Of a stretch of 64,000 nt of DNA, positions 52,063 to 60,234 are shown in pieces. Within the stretch, counting starts at the first letter, position 1, and each line of letters starts with the position of its first letter. The notes below the pieces were generated by a model. That model had not been told where the DNA came from, searched no databases, and was given only the letters and a program-made list of their open reading frames with translations. Source of the DNA: an uncultured Paludibaculum sp. (lineage in GTDB: Bacteria > Acidobacteriota > Terriglobia > Bryobacterales > Bryobacteraceae); the NCBI RefSeq assembly GCF_963665245.1, contig NZ_OY762269.1, forward strand, positions 1,488,001 through 1,552,000, read 5' to 3'. The position numbers and the translations under genes are program-made.

Positions 52063-54585
52063 ATGACCAAGACTCGTGTGCAGTGCCACTCTGCTGTTCT
52101 CTCCGCTCTTCTTGTGACGGGCGCCGTACTTTCTACCCTGCCGGCGAGGGGCGAAGTCCGCAAAGTCACCGGCGCCGCGGCACTCGAAAAACAGCTGGAG
52201 CGCCTGCGCGTGGTCGGCAGCGTGTTGATGATCGCCGCCCATCCGGACGACGAAAACACCGCGTTGCTCGCTTACTGTGCCCAGGGCCGGAAGTTTCGCA
52301 CCGCCTACCTTTCGCTAACACGCGGCGAGGGCGGCCAGAACCTCATCGGCAGCGAGCAGGGCGATCTTCTGGGCGTGATTCGAACCCAGGAACTGCTGGC
52401 GGCGCGGCGTGTGGACGGCGCCGAGCAGTTCTTCTCCCGCGCCATCGACTTTGGCTTCTCCAAAACCGCCGACGAGACACTGCAAAAGTGGGGCCGCGAC
52501 AAGGTTCTGTCCGACGTCGTCTGGGTCATCCGCAAATACCGGCCTGATGTGATCTTCCTGCGTTTCTCCGGGACGCCGCGCGACGGGCACGGCCATCACC
52601 AGTCGTCGTCGATCCTGGGCAAGGAAGCGTTTAAGCTGGCCGCCGATCCAAAGGCTTTCCCCGAGCAACTGAAGTACGTCCAGCCCTGGCAGGCCAAGCG
52701 GATCATGTGGAACGGCTTCAGCTTCAATCGCCAGCAGGAACAGGAGATGGATGCCCTGCCGCAACGGCTGATGGTGGATACGGGTGACTACGACGCGGTG
52801 CTGGGCCTCTCCTACGGGGAGTTGGCCGGCATCAGTCGCAGCCAGCATCGCAGCCAGGGGATGGGCTCGCCCGAACGCAAAGGCGCGGCGCCCAACTACC
52901 TGATCCTGTACGGCGGCGAGCCCGCCACCAAGGATTTTATGGAGGGGGTGGATATCTCGTGGAGCCGGCTACCGGGCGGGGCGGCGGTGCAGAAAGTGCT
53001 GGACGAGGCCTTGGCCGTCTACTCCATGGCCGCGCCCGAGAAGGTGATTGCCCCGTTGTTGAAAGCGCGCAAGCTCATTGTGCCGATCGACCATCCGGAC
53101 GCCCGCCGGAAGCTGTCTGAGCTGGATGAAGCAGTGGCGATGGCGGCTGGACTCTGGTTGGAGGTTGGCGCCGCGAAAGCCGAAGCGACGCCTGGTGGCA
53201 GCGTCACGTTGGATCTCACCGCCGTGAGCCGCGGTCGAGCGAAGGTGGAACTGGAGGGCGTGAAGGCCGGCGACAGCGTCTCGTTCCCAGGCACCGAGTT
53301 GGCCTACAACAAACCGTATACGGCCAAGGCCGAGTGGAAGGTCCCGGAAAACGAGCCGCTCACGCAGCCGCTGCAGTTGCGGGAGCCGAAGTCGGGTAAC
53401 CTGTACACCATTTCGGATCAGCGCAAAATTGGTCTGGCGGAAGACGAGCCGGTTCTGACCGCGGTTTTCCGCGTGAAGGTCGAGGGCGAAACGATCGAAA
53501 TCCGCCGGCCGGTGGAAAACCGCTATGTGGACCACGTGCGCGGTGAACTGTCGCGACCGTTCGTCATCGTGCCGCCTGTCTCGCTGAGGGTCTCGGAGAC
53601 CGCTCTTCTTTTTTCAGAACACAAGGCCCGGCCAGTCTCTGTCGAAGTGGTTGCCCGTCGGCCCGGCCAGACTGGCTCGGTTTCGTTGCAGGTGCCCGCG
53701 GGGTGGCAGGTGACTCCGGCCGAAAATCCCTTCCAACTCGCCGATGCCGGCCAGATGACGACGGTGTCGTTCGAGGTGACGCCGCCGGCGGCCACCGCGC
53801 GGGGTGAAGTACACGCCAGCGCGCACATCGGCAATCTGACCGTGGCTAGCGGAATGACGCAGCTCAATTACGACCACATCCCACTGCAGACCGTATTTCC
53901 GGCCGCCAGGACCCCGGTGGTGCGGGTGGATGCGAAGATCAGCGCGAAGCGCATCGGATATGTCATGGGTGCTGGAGACGAGGTCCCGGCGGCGCTGCGG
54001 GAATTGGGCTGCGACGTCACGTTCCTCGGCGCCGACGATCTGGCGCGCGGCGACCTGGGTCGTTTCGACGCCATTGTGACCGGTGTCAGGGCGTTCAACG
54101 TGAGAGAAGATCTGCGTGCCAGCCGCATCCGCCTGCAGCAATACATGGAGGCCGGTGGCACCGTGGTGGTGCAGTACAACATCATGGATGGTCCGTTCTT
54201 CAGCAATGACCCTGGGAGCGGGACAAACATGGGCCCGTATCCCTTTAAGCTCAGCCGGAACCGCACGACCGTGGAAGAGGCTCCGGTGCAGTTCCTGAAG
54301 CCGGACGACCGGCTGCTGCAGATTCCCAACACGATCACGCAAGCCGATTTCGATGGCTGGGTGCAGGAGCGCGCTCTCTATTTCCCATCGGAATGGGATT
54401 CGAAATACACCGCACTGCTGGAAACGCACGACCCTGGCGAGGCGCCAAACAAAGGCGGACTGTTGTACGCGCGCGTCGGCAAGGGTGCGTACATCTATAC
54501 CTGCTATGACTGGTTCCGCGAGTTGCCGGCGGGCGTGCCCGGCGCCTATCGAATCTTCGCCAATCTCGTGAGCGCAAGCCGTTGA
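52063..54585 (+). CDS. Secreted PIG-L family deacetylase with long C-terminal region
   Basis: 840 residues from ATG 52063, giving a signal peptide (VLSALLVTGAVLSTLPARG). The LmbE/PIG-L domain (about 50-270) has H60-P-D-D63-E in AAHPDDEN, and RDGHGHHQSS for the zinc site and catalysis. These enzymes remove acetyl groups from N-acetylglucosamine-type substrates. From about 290 on, beta-sandwich regions of NEW3 type (SVSLQVPAGWQVTPAENPF) and a late class-I-glutamine-amidotransferase-like domain (DAIVTGVRAFNVREDLRA, VVVQYNIMDG) make a multi-domain protein. It leads an operon with a tiny membrane peptide and a sodium symporter, suggesting release and import of an amino sugar or related glycoside. 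Confidence 0.9.
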   Translation: MTKTRVQCHSAVLSALLVTGAVLSTLPARGEVRKVTGAAALEKQLERLRVVGSVLMIAAHPDDENTALLAYCAQGRKFRTAYLSLTRGEGGQNLIGSEQGDLLGVIRTQELLAARRVDGAEQFFSRAIDFGFSKTADETLQKWGRDKVLSDVVWVIRKYRPDVIFLRFSGTPRDGHGHHQSSSILGKEAFKLAADPKAFPEQLKYVQPWQAKRIMWNGFSFNRQQEQEMDALPQRLMVDTGDYDAVLGLSYGELAGISRSQHRSQGMGSPERKGAAPNYLILYGGEPATKDFMEGVDISWSRLPGGAAVQKVLDEALAVYSMAAPEKVIAPLLKARKLIVPIDHPDARRKLSELDEAVAMAAGLWLEVGAAKAEATPGGSVTLDLTAVSRGRAKVELEGVKAGDSVSFPGTELAYNKPYTAKAEWKVPENEPLTQPLQLREPKSGNLYTISDQRKIGLAEDEPVLTAVFRVKVEGETIEIRRPVENRYVDHVRGELSRPFVIVPPVSLRVSETALLFSEHKARPVSVEVVARRPGQTGSVSLQVPAGWQVTPAENPFQLADAGQMTTVSFEVTPPAATARGEVHASAHIGNLTVASGMTQLNYDHIPLQTVFPAARTPVVRVDAKISAKRIGYVMGAGDEVPAALRELGCDVTFLGADDLARGDLGRFDAIVTGVRAFNVREDLRASRIRLQQYMEAGGTVVVQYNIMDGPFFSNDPGSGTNMGPYPFKLSRNRTTVEEAPVQFLKPDDRLLQIPNTITQADFDGWVQERALYFPSEWDSKYTALLETHDPGEAPNKGGLLYARVGKGAYIYTCYDWFRELPAGVPGAYRIFANLVSASR

Positions 54586-54607
54586 TCCACATGGGGAGTG
54601 TCGACGC

Positions 54608-54727
54608 ATGAACGACGAACGGCCCCCGTTCTTTAGCACCTGGGGCAGGCTGTACACGGCGGTGATCGTCTACCTGGCCGTAGTCATCGCGCTGTTTGAC
54701 CAGTTCACGCGGAGATTCAACCGGTGA
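54608..54727 (+). CDS. 39-residue membrane protein coupled to the symporter gene
   Basis: MNDERPPFFSTWGRLYTAVI, then one membrane helix (YTAVIVYLAVVIALFD, about 16-31) and the tail QFTRRFNR. The start is ATG 54608, 22 bases after the PIG-L stop; GGGGAG precedes it. The stop TGA overlaps the symporter start as GTGA (54724-54727), so the two are translationally coupled. WGRLY followed by one helix and FTRRF is the form of small membrane peptides encoded before SSS symporters and other permeases in related genomes, by memory. The Arg-rich end should face the cytoplasm. A role as an accessory subunit or assembly factor is inference. Confidence 0.75.
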   Translation: MNDERPPFFSTWGRLYTAVIVYLAVVIALFDQFTRRFNR

Positions 54728-56409
54728 GACCGCTCGATTGGATCGTGATGGTGTGCGCTCTGGCCGGCGTCGTGCTCTACGGGCTTTACCGGTCGCGCGG
54801 AAGCAGTACCACTGCCCAGTATCTGTTGGCCAGCAAGACGATGCCCTGGTACGCCATGGCGCTGTCCATCATGGCCACGCAGGCCAGCGCGATTACCTTC
54901 ATCTCGACGACAGGGCAGAGCTACGTCGACGGGATGCGGTTCGTCCAGTTTTACTTCGGGCTGCCGGTTGCGATGATTCTGGTGGCGGCCATCGCCGTGC
55001 CGCGCTTCCTCTCCAGTGGGGTCTACACGGCGTATGAGTATCTGGAGCGCCGCTTCGATTCGAAGACTCGCACACTCGTCAGCGCCGTCTTTCTTGCGCA
55101 GAGGGGGTTGGGCGTTGGCGTCGCTCTATCGGCGCCCTCGGTTGTGCTCACGGCCATCCTGGGCTGGCCCGATCAATGGACCGCCCTCATCGTGGGTGTC
55201 GTCGTAATCGCCTATACAGTCACGGGTGGGATTGCTGCGATTACCTGGGCCGACTTCGTCCAGATGCTGATCATGAGCGCCGGCCTGATCGCCGCCCTGG
55301 CCGCGGCGATCGCACTGCTGCCGTCGGATGTGAGTTTTGGCGATGCCGTGGCCGTGGCGGGCGCCGCCAGCCGCCTGAATCCCGTGGTTTGGAAATTCGA
55401 CCCCAGCGACCGCTACAACGTGTGGAGCGGGCTGATCGGCGGCATGTTTCTGATGCTTGCCTACTTCGGCTGCGACCAAAGTCAGGTGCAGCGCTATCTC
55501 ACTGGAAAGAGCATTTCGCAGAGCCGTCTGAGCCTGTTGTTCAACGCCGTCGTCAAAGTTCCGATGCAGTTTTTCATCCTGTTCATCGGCGCAATGGTGT
55601 TTGTCTTCTTCACCTTTGAGAAGCCGCCTGTACTGTTCCATAAGGTGGCTCTGGCACGCGCCGAGCAGAAGGCGGCCTTTCCTCTGATTCAGGGCGCCTA
55701 CGATCGCGCTTTCGACGACCGCAAAGCCGCAGCGCAGGACATCATGAACGCGCGACGGTCCAGCGATCCGGAAGCCGAGACCCGAGGGGTGCAGCGCTTC
55801 AAGGCCGCGCAGAAGGATCTCGACGGTGCGCGGAAAGAGGCGGCTCAACTGGCCGCCGACGCCAACGGTGCCGTCAACGACACCAACTACATCTTCCTCA
55901 CCTTCGTCACCAAGTATCTGCCGGCCGGGTTGGTGGGCCTGCTGCTGGCGGCGATCTTCGGCGCTGCGATGTCGGTGAGTTCCGCCGAAATCAACTCCCT
56001 GGCAACGGTCTCGGTGATCGACGTCTACAAGCGCCACTTCAAGACGACCGGTGACGATCACCACTACCTGCGCGCCTCACAGTGGGCCACGGCCTTCTGG
56101 GGCGTCTACGCGGTCATTACCGCACAGTTCTCCAGAAACCTCGGTTCGTTGGTGGAAGCGGTGAATCTGTTGGGTTCGTTCTTCTACGGCGGGTTGCTCG
56201 GCGTCTTCGCTCTGGCGTTCTTCTTCCCGAGGGTAAAGGGAACCGCCGCGTTTCTGGGTGTGCTGGGTGGAGAGGTCGCGATCTTCGCCACCTGGAAGTT
56301 CACCAACGTGGCGTTCCTCTGGTACAACGTGGTGGGTTGTGTCGGCGTCGTCTCCCTGGGTTTGCTGTTCTCGCTGTTTGAGAGCGAAGACACGAAGGGC
56401 CAGCCCTAG
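54724..56409 (+). CDS. Sodium:solute symporter (SSS family)
   Basis: 561 residues starting with GTG 54724. About 13 membrane helices. The N-terminal sodium-site region QASAITFISTTGQSYVDGMR and the later TGGIAAITWADFVQMLIM match sugar- and acid-transporting SSS members. A 100-residue soluble insert between helices (about 305-400) is charged and coiled-coil-like (SDPEAETRGVQRFKAAQKDL, then LDGARKEAAQLAADA) and is larger than in typical members. Last gene of the PIG-L operon. The solute is unknown; a deacetylated sugar or sialic-acid-like compound fits the neighbour. Confidence 0.92.
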   Translation: MRPLDWIVMVCALAGVVLYGLYRSRGSSTTAQYLLASKTMPWYAMALSIMATQASAITFISTTGQSYVDGMRFVQFYFGLPVAMILVAAIAVPRFLSSGVYTAYEYLERRFDSKTRTLVSAVFLAQRGLGVGVALSAPSVVLTAILGWPDQWTALIVGVVVIAYTVTGGIAAITWADFVQMLIMSAGLIAALAAAIALLPSDVSFGDAVAVAGAASRLNPVVWKFDPSDRYNVWSGLIGGMFLMLAYFGCDQSQVQRYLTGKSISQSRLSLLFNAVVKVPMQFFILFIGAMVFVFFTFEKPPVLFHKVALARAEQKAAFPLIQGAYDRAFDDRKAAAQDIMNARRSSDPEAETRGVQRFKAAQKDLDGARKEAAQLAADANGAVNDTNYIFLTFVTKYLPAGLVGLLLAAIFGAAMSVSSAEINSLATVSVIDVYKRHFKTTGDDHHYLRASQWATAFWGVYAVITAQFSRNLGSLVEAVNLLGSFFYGGLLGVFALAFFFPRVKGTAAFLGVLGGEVAIFATWKFTNVAFLWYNVVGCVGVVSLGLLFSLFESEDTKGQP

Positions 56410-56433
56410 AGCCGGCCCTCGAATCGCAACGAA

Positions 56434-57687
56434 CTAGACCTCGATGGAACTCACCTGGACACGGGAGCGGCGTCCTTCCACCACCACGATGCCCGATTCC
56501 GTGACGTGGTACTTCTGCTTGTCGGCCTCCAGGTCGTAGCCGATTACGGTGTCTTCCGCCAAGTGCACATTCTTGTCAAGGATTGCCTTGCGCACCTTGC
56601 AGCGGCGCCCCACATCGCAGTTGTCGAAGACGATCGAATCTTCCACCGTCGAACCCGCGTGGATGCGCACGCCACGTCCGATGATGGAGTTGCGCACCAT
56701 GCCGCCGGAGAAGATGGAACCGGCCGAGACGATGGAGTCGACCGCGCTGCCGCGCCGCCCTTCCTCGTCGAAGGTGAACTTGGGTGGCGGATCGTCATAG
56801 CTGGCCGTACGCAGCGGCCATTGGCGATTGTAGAGATTGAGGGCTGGCGTCACCATGCGCAAGTCCATCGTGGCTTCGTAGTAGGCGTCGATGTTGCCAA
56901 CGTCCCGCCAGTACACCGGCGCTCCGATGGGGTCGCCCGGAATGCGGTTGGTCTGGAAGTCGTAGGCAAAGACGTCGCCACGGCTGACCCAGCGTGGCAG
57001 GATGTCGCGCCCGAAGTCGTGCGAAGTCTTCTCCGTCTTGCTGTCTTCGTACAGGAACTTCAGCAATGGGCCGGTCGAGAAAATATAGTTGCCCATCGAA
57101 GCGAGCACCATGTCGGGATTGCCCGGCATCGTCGGCGCATTCGGATTCTTCTCGTGGAAGGCCAGAACCCGGCCATCACCAGCGATCTCAATCACGCCGA
57201 ACTCCGATGCGAATTCCTTGGGCACCGGGATGGCCGCTACCGTGGCCTGTGCGCGCTTTTGTTCGTGAAACTCGATCATTTCGCGGATGTTCATTCGATA
57301 GATGTGATCCGCGCCGAATACGGCCACGACATGCGGGTCCGATTGTTCGATCAGGTTCACATTCTGGAAGATGGCGTCCGCCGTCCCGCGATACCAGGTC
57401 TCCCCGGGCGAGCGCATCTGCGCTGGCACGGGGATGATGTAGCGGTCCTTCAGAATTCCCGAGAATTCCCAACCGTCCCGCAGGTGCTGCAGCAGCGACT
57501 GGCTCTTGAACTGAATCAGGACGTAGATCGAATGTATGCCGGAATTGACCAGATTCGAGAGGACGAAATCGATGATGCGGTACTGGCCGCCGAAGGGTAC
57601 GGCGGGCTTCGCTCGCTCCTTGGTGAGCGGGTAAAGGCGGGTTCCTTTACCGCCGGCGAGTACGAAGGACAATACTCGAAGCTGCAT
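56434..57687 (-). CDS. glgC: Glucose-1-phosphate adenylyltransferase
   Basis: GlgC makes ADP-glucose from ATP and glucose-1-phosphate, the control step of bacterial glycogen synthesis. 417 residues from ATG 57687 (GGAGAG upstream); the frame runs on to 57888 but that part is non-coding. N-terminal GGKGTRLYPLTKERAKPAVP binds nucleotide; GTADAIFQN and GADHIYRMN are catalytic; YWRDVGNIDAYYEA is the sugar-phosphate site. A C-terminal left-handed beta-helix (from about 310, with IIGRGVRIHAGSTVEDSIVF) carries allosteric sites. No glgA, glgB or glgP is near, so the gene stands alone. Confidence 0.96.
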   Translation of the reverse strand: MQLRVLSFVLAGGKGTRLYPLTKERAKPAVPFGGQYRIIDFVLSNLVNSGIHSIYVLIQFKSQSLLQHLRDGWEFSGILKDRYIIPVPAQMRSPGETWYRGTADAIFQNVNLIEQSDPHVVAVFGADHIYRMNIREMIEFHEQKRAQATVAAIPVPKEFASEFGVIEIAGDGRVLAFHEKNPNAPTMPGNPDMVLASMGNYIFSTGPLLKFLYEDSKTEKTSHDFGRDILPRWVSRGDVFAYDFQTNRIPGDPIGAPVYWRDVGNIDAYYEATMDLRMVTPALNLYNRQWPLRTASYDDPPPKFTFDEEGRRGSAVDSIVSAGSIFSGGMVRNSIIGRGVRIHAGSTVEDSIVFDNCDVGRRCKVRKAILDKNVHLAEDTVIGYDLEADKQKYHVTESGIVVVEGRRSRVQVSSIEV

Positions 57688-57782
57688 GCGGCATCTCTCC
57701 TTGTGCGTGCATGATACCACCGGATTGTTTTCGGACGCTGGCAAGTCCGTGTCACTCTTTTGAGTGGCGTCTGGCCCTGTGA

Positions 57783-58211
57783 TTACTTCGCTTTGTCCTG
57801 TATGGATTGGATATAGGCAATGAGGTTGCGCAGTCGTTGCGCGGACTGGGCGCTGCCGGCGCCTGGCGCCGCAAGAGATGGGCCCCACACCGGCATCTGC
57901 TTGCCGCCATGCGCGGCCAGCGCATCGGAGCCACCCAGAATCCTCTCGAGCCTGGCGGCTGGAAACGCTCCGTTGCCGCGCCGTGTGAGTTGCGTCAGAT
58001 CAGTGGGCCGCATGCGCATGGCGGCCGCGGCCGGACCGTCGCCTTTGCCGGACAATCCGTGACAGGAGGCGCAATGGGATTTGAAGAGCCCGTTACCCGA
58101 TTCCGGGCCCGGCGCCGGCGCGAAGGACTGCCGAGCTCGGGGTGGACCGGCGAAAGTGCTGCTGGCTGCGGCGATGAGCAGGACAGCGACCGTTTTGATA
58201 TATCGGAACAT
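57783..58211 (-). CDS. Small secreted c-type cytochrome
   Basis: 142 residues. Signal peptide (FRYIKTVAVLLIAAASSTFA). One haem site C47-A-S-C50-H51 in SHCASCHGLSGKGDG, with Met in GKQMPVWGP as the likely sixth ligand, as in class I cytochromes of electron transport. YIQSIQDKAK closes the fold. It probably shuttles electrons in the periplasm; its partner is unknown. It is divergent from hfq. Confidence 0.92.
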   Translation of the reverse strand: MFRYIKTVAVLLIAAASSTFAGPPRARQSFAPAPGPESGNGLFKSHCASCHGLSGKGDGPAAAAMRMRPTDLTQLTRRGNGAFPAARLERILGGSDALAAHGGKQMPVWGPSLAAPGAGSAQSAQRLRNLIAYIQSIQDKAK

Positions 58212-58263
58212 AGCCTTCCCCGCCGTCAGGTTAGTACTCCACTACCACCACGGCAAGGGGTGT

Positions 58264-58275
58264 GGTTAGCTAACC
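58264..58275. promoter_or_regulatory. Palindrome GGTTAGCTAACC in the cytochrome/hfq spacer
   Basis: Perfect 12-bp palindrome, 52 bases from the cytochrome start and 105 bases from the hfq start. AGGTTAG occurs again at 58228-58234. It may be an operator controlling either gene. Confidence 0.35.
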
Positions 58276-58380
58276 TTTACTTGCCCGTCGTTCATGGGTG
58301 TGTTATCAATGAAGGCAGATTGATCCGCAATTACTGCCCGTAAATCGGGTGTCAAGCTAGCTATCGCCAGGAGAACCGCC

Positions 58381-58692
58381 TTGGAGTCCCCCAATCGACG
58401 ACTGATTCGTCCACCTTTAGCCGAACCGAAAGAGAGGGCGTCGAGCGGTGCACGTGCTTCCGCCCTTCAGAAGAAGCAGGCTCCACCGGATACCACCAAC
58501 GCCGAAAACTTCTACTACGTCAAACAGATGCAGTCGAAGACACCCGTGGTCATCGTCCTGCAGGACGGGGAAGAACTGAATGGCGTTCTGGAATGGTACG
58601 ACAAGGGCTGCCTCAAGCTGACGCGTGACGAAGGCCCGAACCTGCTCGTCTACAAGTCCTACATTAAGTACATCTACAAGCAGGAAGGGTAA
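58381..58692 (+). CDS. hfq: RNA chaperone Hfq
   Basis: 103 residues from TTG 58381, with AGGAGAA five bases upstream, which fixes this start. The Sm fold is residues about 40-103: Sm1 region NAENFYYVKQMQSKTPVVIV and LQDGEELNGVLEWYDKGC, then LLVYKSYIKYIYKQEG in place of the common YKHAIST. This is the form found in Acidobacteriota. An N-terminal tail of about 40 basic, disordered residues is unusual against classic Hfq. It forms a hexameric ring that pairs small RNAs with mRNAs. The stop codon sits in the loop of a perfect hairpin. Confidence 0.92.
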   Translation: MESPNRRLIRPPLAEPKERASSGARASALQKKQAPPDTTNAENFYYVKQMQSKTPVVIVLQDGEELNGVLEWYDKGCLKLTRDEGPNLLVYKSYIKYIYKQEG

Positions 58693-58710
58693 GCCCCTTC
58701 CTGCTTGTAG
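58674..58710 (+). terminator. Perfect 16-bp hairpin around the hfq stop codon
   Basis: CTACAAGCAGGAAGGG (58674-58689) pairs perfectly with CCCTTCCTGCTTGTAG (58695-58710). The five-base loop TAAGC contains the stop codon TAA (58690-58692). No T-run follows. It could terminate both convergent genes, protect the mRNA end, or act in control of hfq itself. Confidence 0.8.
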
Positions 58711-58722
58711 GGCACTCGCTCC

Positions 58723-59229
58723 TCAGGCCGGTTGGTTCGCCCGTTCCTTCTCCCGCTCGAGAATTCTGGCCCGCAGTTCCAGCCTCTGTTTTCGTCGCTC
58801 CCCCGCCTGCTCCCAACGATGGCGCTCCATCTCCGTCTCAGGCAGGACTTGAGGAATCGCCCGCGGATGACCCTCCGCGGACAAGCCGACGAACGTCAAA
58901 TAGGACGAGTTCGTATGGCGGACTTCACCCGTGGTCAGGTCCTCCACCATTACCTTCACGCCTACCTCCATGGAGGTCCGGAAGACCCGGTTCACGCTGG
59001 AACGTAGCGTCACGAGCTGACCGATCTGGATAGGAAACAGAAAGGTCATGTAGTCGACCGAGGCGGTCACCACCGGGCCGCGCGCGTGACGCATCGCGGC
59101 CGTGGCGGCGGCCATGTCGACGAGATGCATGATGCGCCCGCCTAACAGGTTGCCCAGCGGATTGGCATAGATGGGTAGGGCGAACTCAGAAAGTTCGCTG
59201 GCGGACTCACGGACGGGACGGCCTTCCAT
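58723..59229 (-). CDS. Acyl-CoA thioesterase, hot-dog fold
   Basis: 168 residues. The 4HBT/YciA-type hot-dog fold is visible in ANPLGNLLGGRIMHLVDMAA, where Asn and Asp are active-site residues, followed by VVTASVDYMTFLFPIQIGQL and LTFVGLSAEGHP. Hydrolyses acyl-CoA; chain-length choice is unknown. The C-terminal 35 residues are a charged helix (RHRWEQAGERRKQRLELRAR), longer than in most members. Convergent with hfq, and divergent from the TPR gene with 14 bases between. Confidence 0.9.
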   Translation of the reverse strand: MEGRPVRESASELSEFALPIYANPLGNLLGGRIMHLVDMAAATAAMRHARGPVVTASVDYMTFLFPIQIGQLVTLRSSVNRVFRTSMEVGVKVMVEDLTTGEVRHTNSSYLTFVGLSAEGHPRAIPQVLPETEMERHRWEQAGERRKQRLELRARILEREKERANQPA

Positions 59230-59243
59230 GAAAGAAAGGTAGC

Positions 59244-59561
59244 ATGGGAGATATGTCCAGACTGGAAGCCGTTCGCGCCCTGGTGGCTCAGGATCCCAAT
59301 AACAGCCGGATCCGGTTCATGTTGTGCATGGAATACCTGGGCGCCTCGGACTGGCAACAGGCCGTCGACGAACTGCGGGACTTGCTCGCTCGCGATGCCA
59401 ACTACGTCGCCGCTTACTACCAGGCCGGCCGTGCCAGCGAGGAACTGGGCCAGGAAGATGCGGCTCGTGGCTTCTACCGCGATGGCATCGAGGCGGCGCG
59501 TCGTACAGGTGACGGGCACGCGCTCAGCGAGCTGCAGGCGGCGCTCGACATTCTAGGCTGA
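59244..59561 (+). CDS. Small TPR protein
   Basis: 105 residues, no signal peptide. Three helical repeat pairs: RLEAVRALVAQDPNNSRIRF, WQQAVDELRDLLARDANYVA and AGRASEELGQEDAARGFYRD, with YQAGRASEELG typical of tetratricopeptide repeats. It likely bridges proteins. ATG 59244 or ATG 59253 may be used. It ends 9 bases inside the convergent GNAT gene. Confidence 0.83.
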   Translation: MGDMSRLEAVRALVAQDPNNSRIRFMLCMEYLGASDWQQAVDELRDLLARDANYVAAYYQAGRASEELGQEDAARGFYRDGIEAARRTGDGHALSELQAALDILG

Positions 59562-60134
59562 GGCGCGATACTCCGCCGACAGCAAACTGTACAGGCGCAT
59601 ATCCACATACACACCGTTCAGCTTCTGCCAGTGACGCAAAATGCCCTCGAATTGGAACCCAAGGCGCTGGGGGACCGCGCACGATCGCTCATTGCCGGTG
59701 GCGCAGCGAATCTCAACCCGTTCCATCTGCAAGGTCTCAAACGACAATCGGAGCATTGCCTGGCAGGCGCGTGTGACGAGGCCCCGGCCTGCCTGTGACT
59801 TCGCCACCCAGTAGCCTATTTGCAGATTGCCGTTGGTCAGATCAACATCGTGCAATCCGATGACGCCCGCCAGTGCGCCCCCCGCGGGCCAGATACCGTA
59901 AACCAGCGTCTGCGCGGCCGCGCGCTTCTTCTCCATATCCTGCAGGAATTTTAATGAGTCGGCCGGCGAGTGACTGAAGTCCACCCACGGCAGCCACTGC
60001 CGCAGATGGTCGCGATTGGCCTCCACCGCCGTGTAGATCTCCTCTGCGTGGCTCGCGTCCAAGGCTCGCAACTCCAGATCAGGTCCCACCGCGATCAAGG
60101 CTTCCGGCTCATTCGGGAACTTAGCTGACGCCAT
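59553..60134 (-). CDS. GNAT N-acetyltransferase (RimJ/RimL-like)
   Basis: 193 residues. Residues 20-180 form the GNAT fold of the RimL/SpeG-like group: LELRALDASHAEEIYTAVEA at the start, GVIGLHDVDLTNGNLQIGYW, then the acetyl-CoA loop SQAGRGLVTRACQAML and ERVEIRCATGNERSCAVPQR. The N-terminal part WLPWVDFSHSPADSLKFLQD is typical for acetylating ribosomal protein N-termini or small amines. The start is ATG 60134. Its stop lies within the convergent TPR gene by 9 bases. Confidence 0.92.
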   Translation of the reverse strand: MASAKFPNEPEALIAVGPDLELRALDASHAEEIYTAVEANRDHLRQWLPWVDFSHSPADSLKFLQDMEKKRAAAQTLVYGIWPAGGALAGVIGLHDVDLTNGNLQIGYWVAKSQAGRGLVTRACQAMLRLSFETLQMERVEIRCATGNERSCAVPQRLGFQFEGILRHWQKLNGVYVDMRLYSLLSAEYRASA

Positions 60135-60234
60135 GACTCCAGATTAACGGAGGCCTCAGGCGAGCCGCGAGTTTACACAGTTTTTGCATAACATCCGTTG
60201 CCATCATTCGTTACAACTTTGAAGGAGAATTGCA

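Noticed and set aside
56506..57714. 402-codon plus-strand frame over glgC
   Set aside because: Antisense shadow; glgC motifs are complete on the minus strand.
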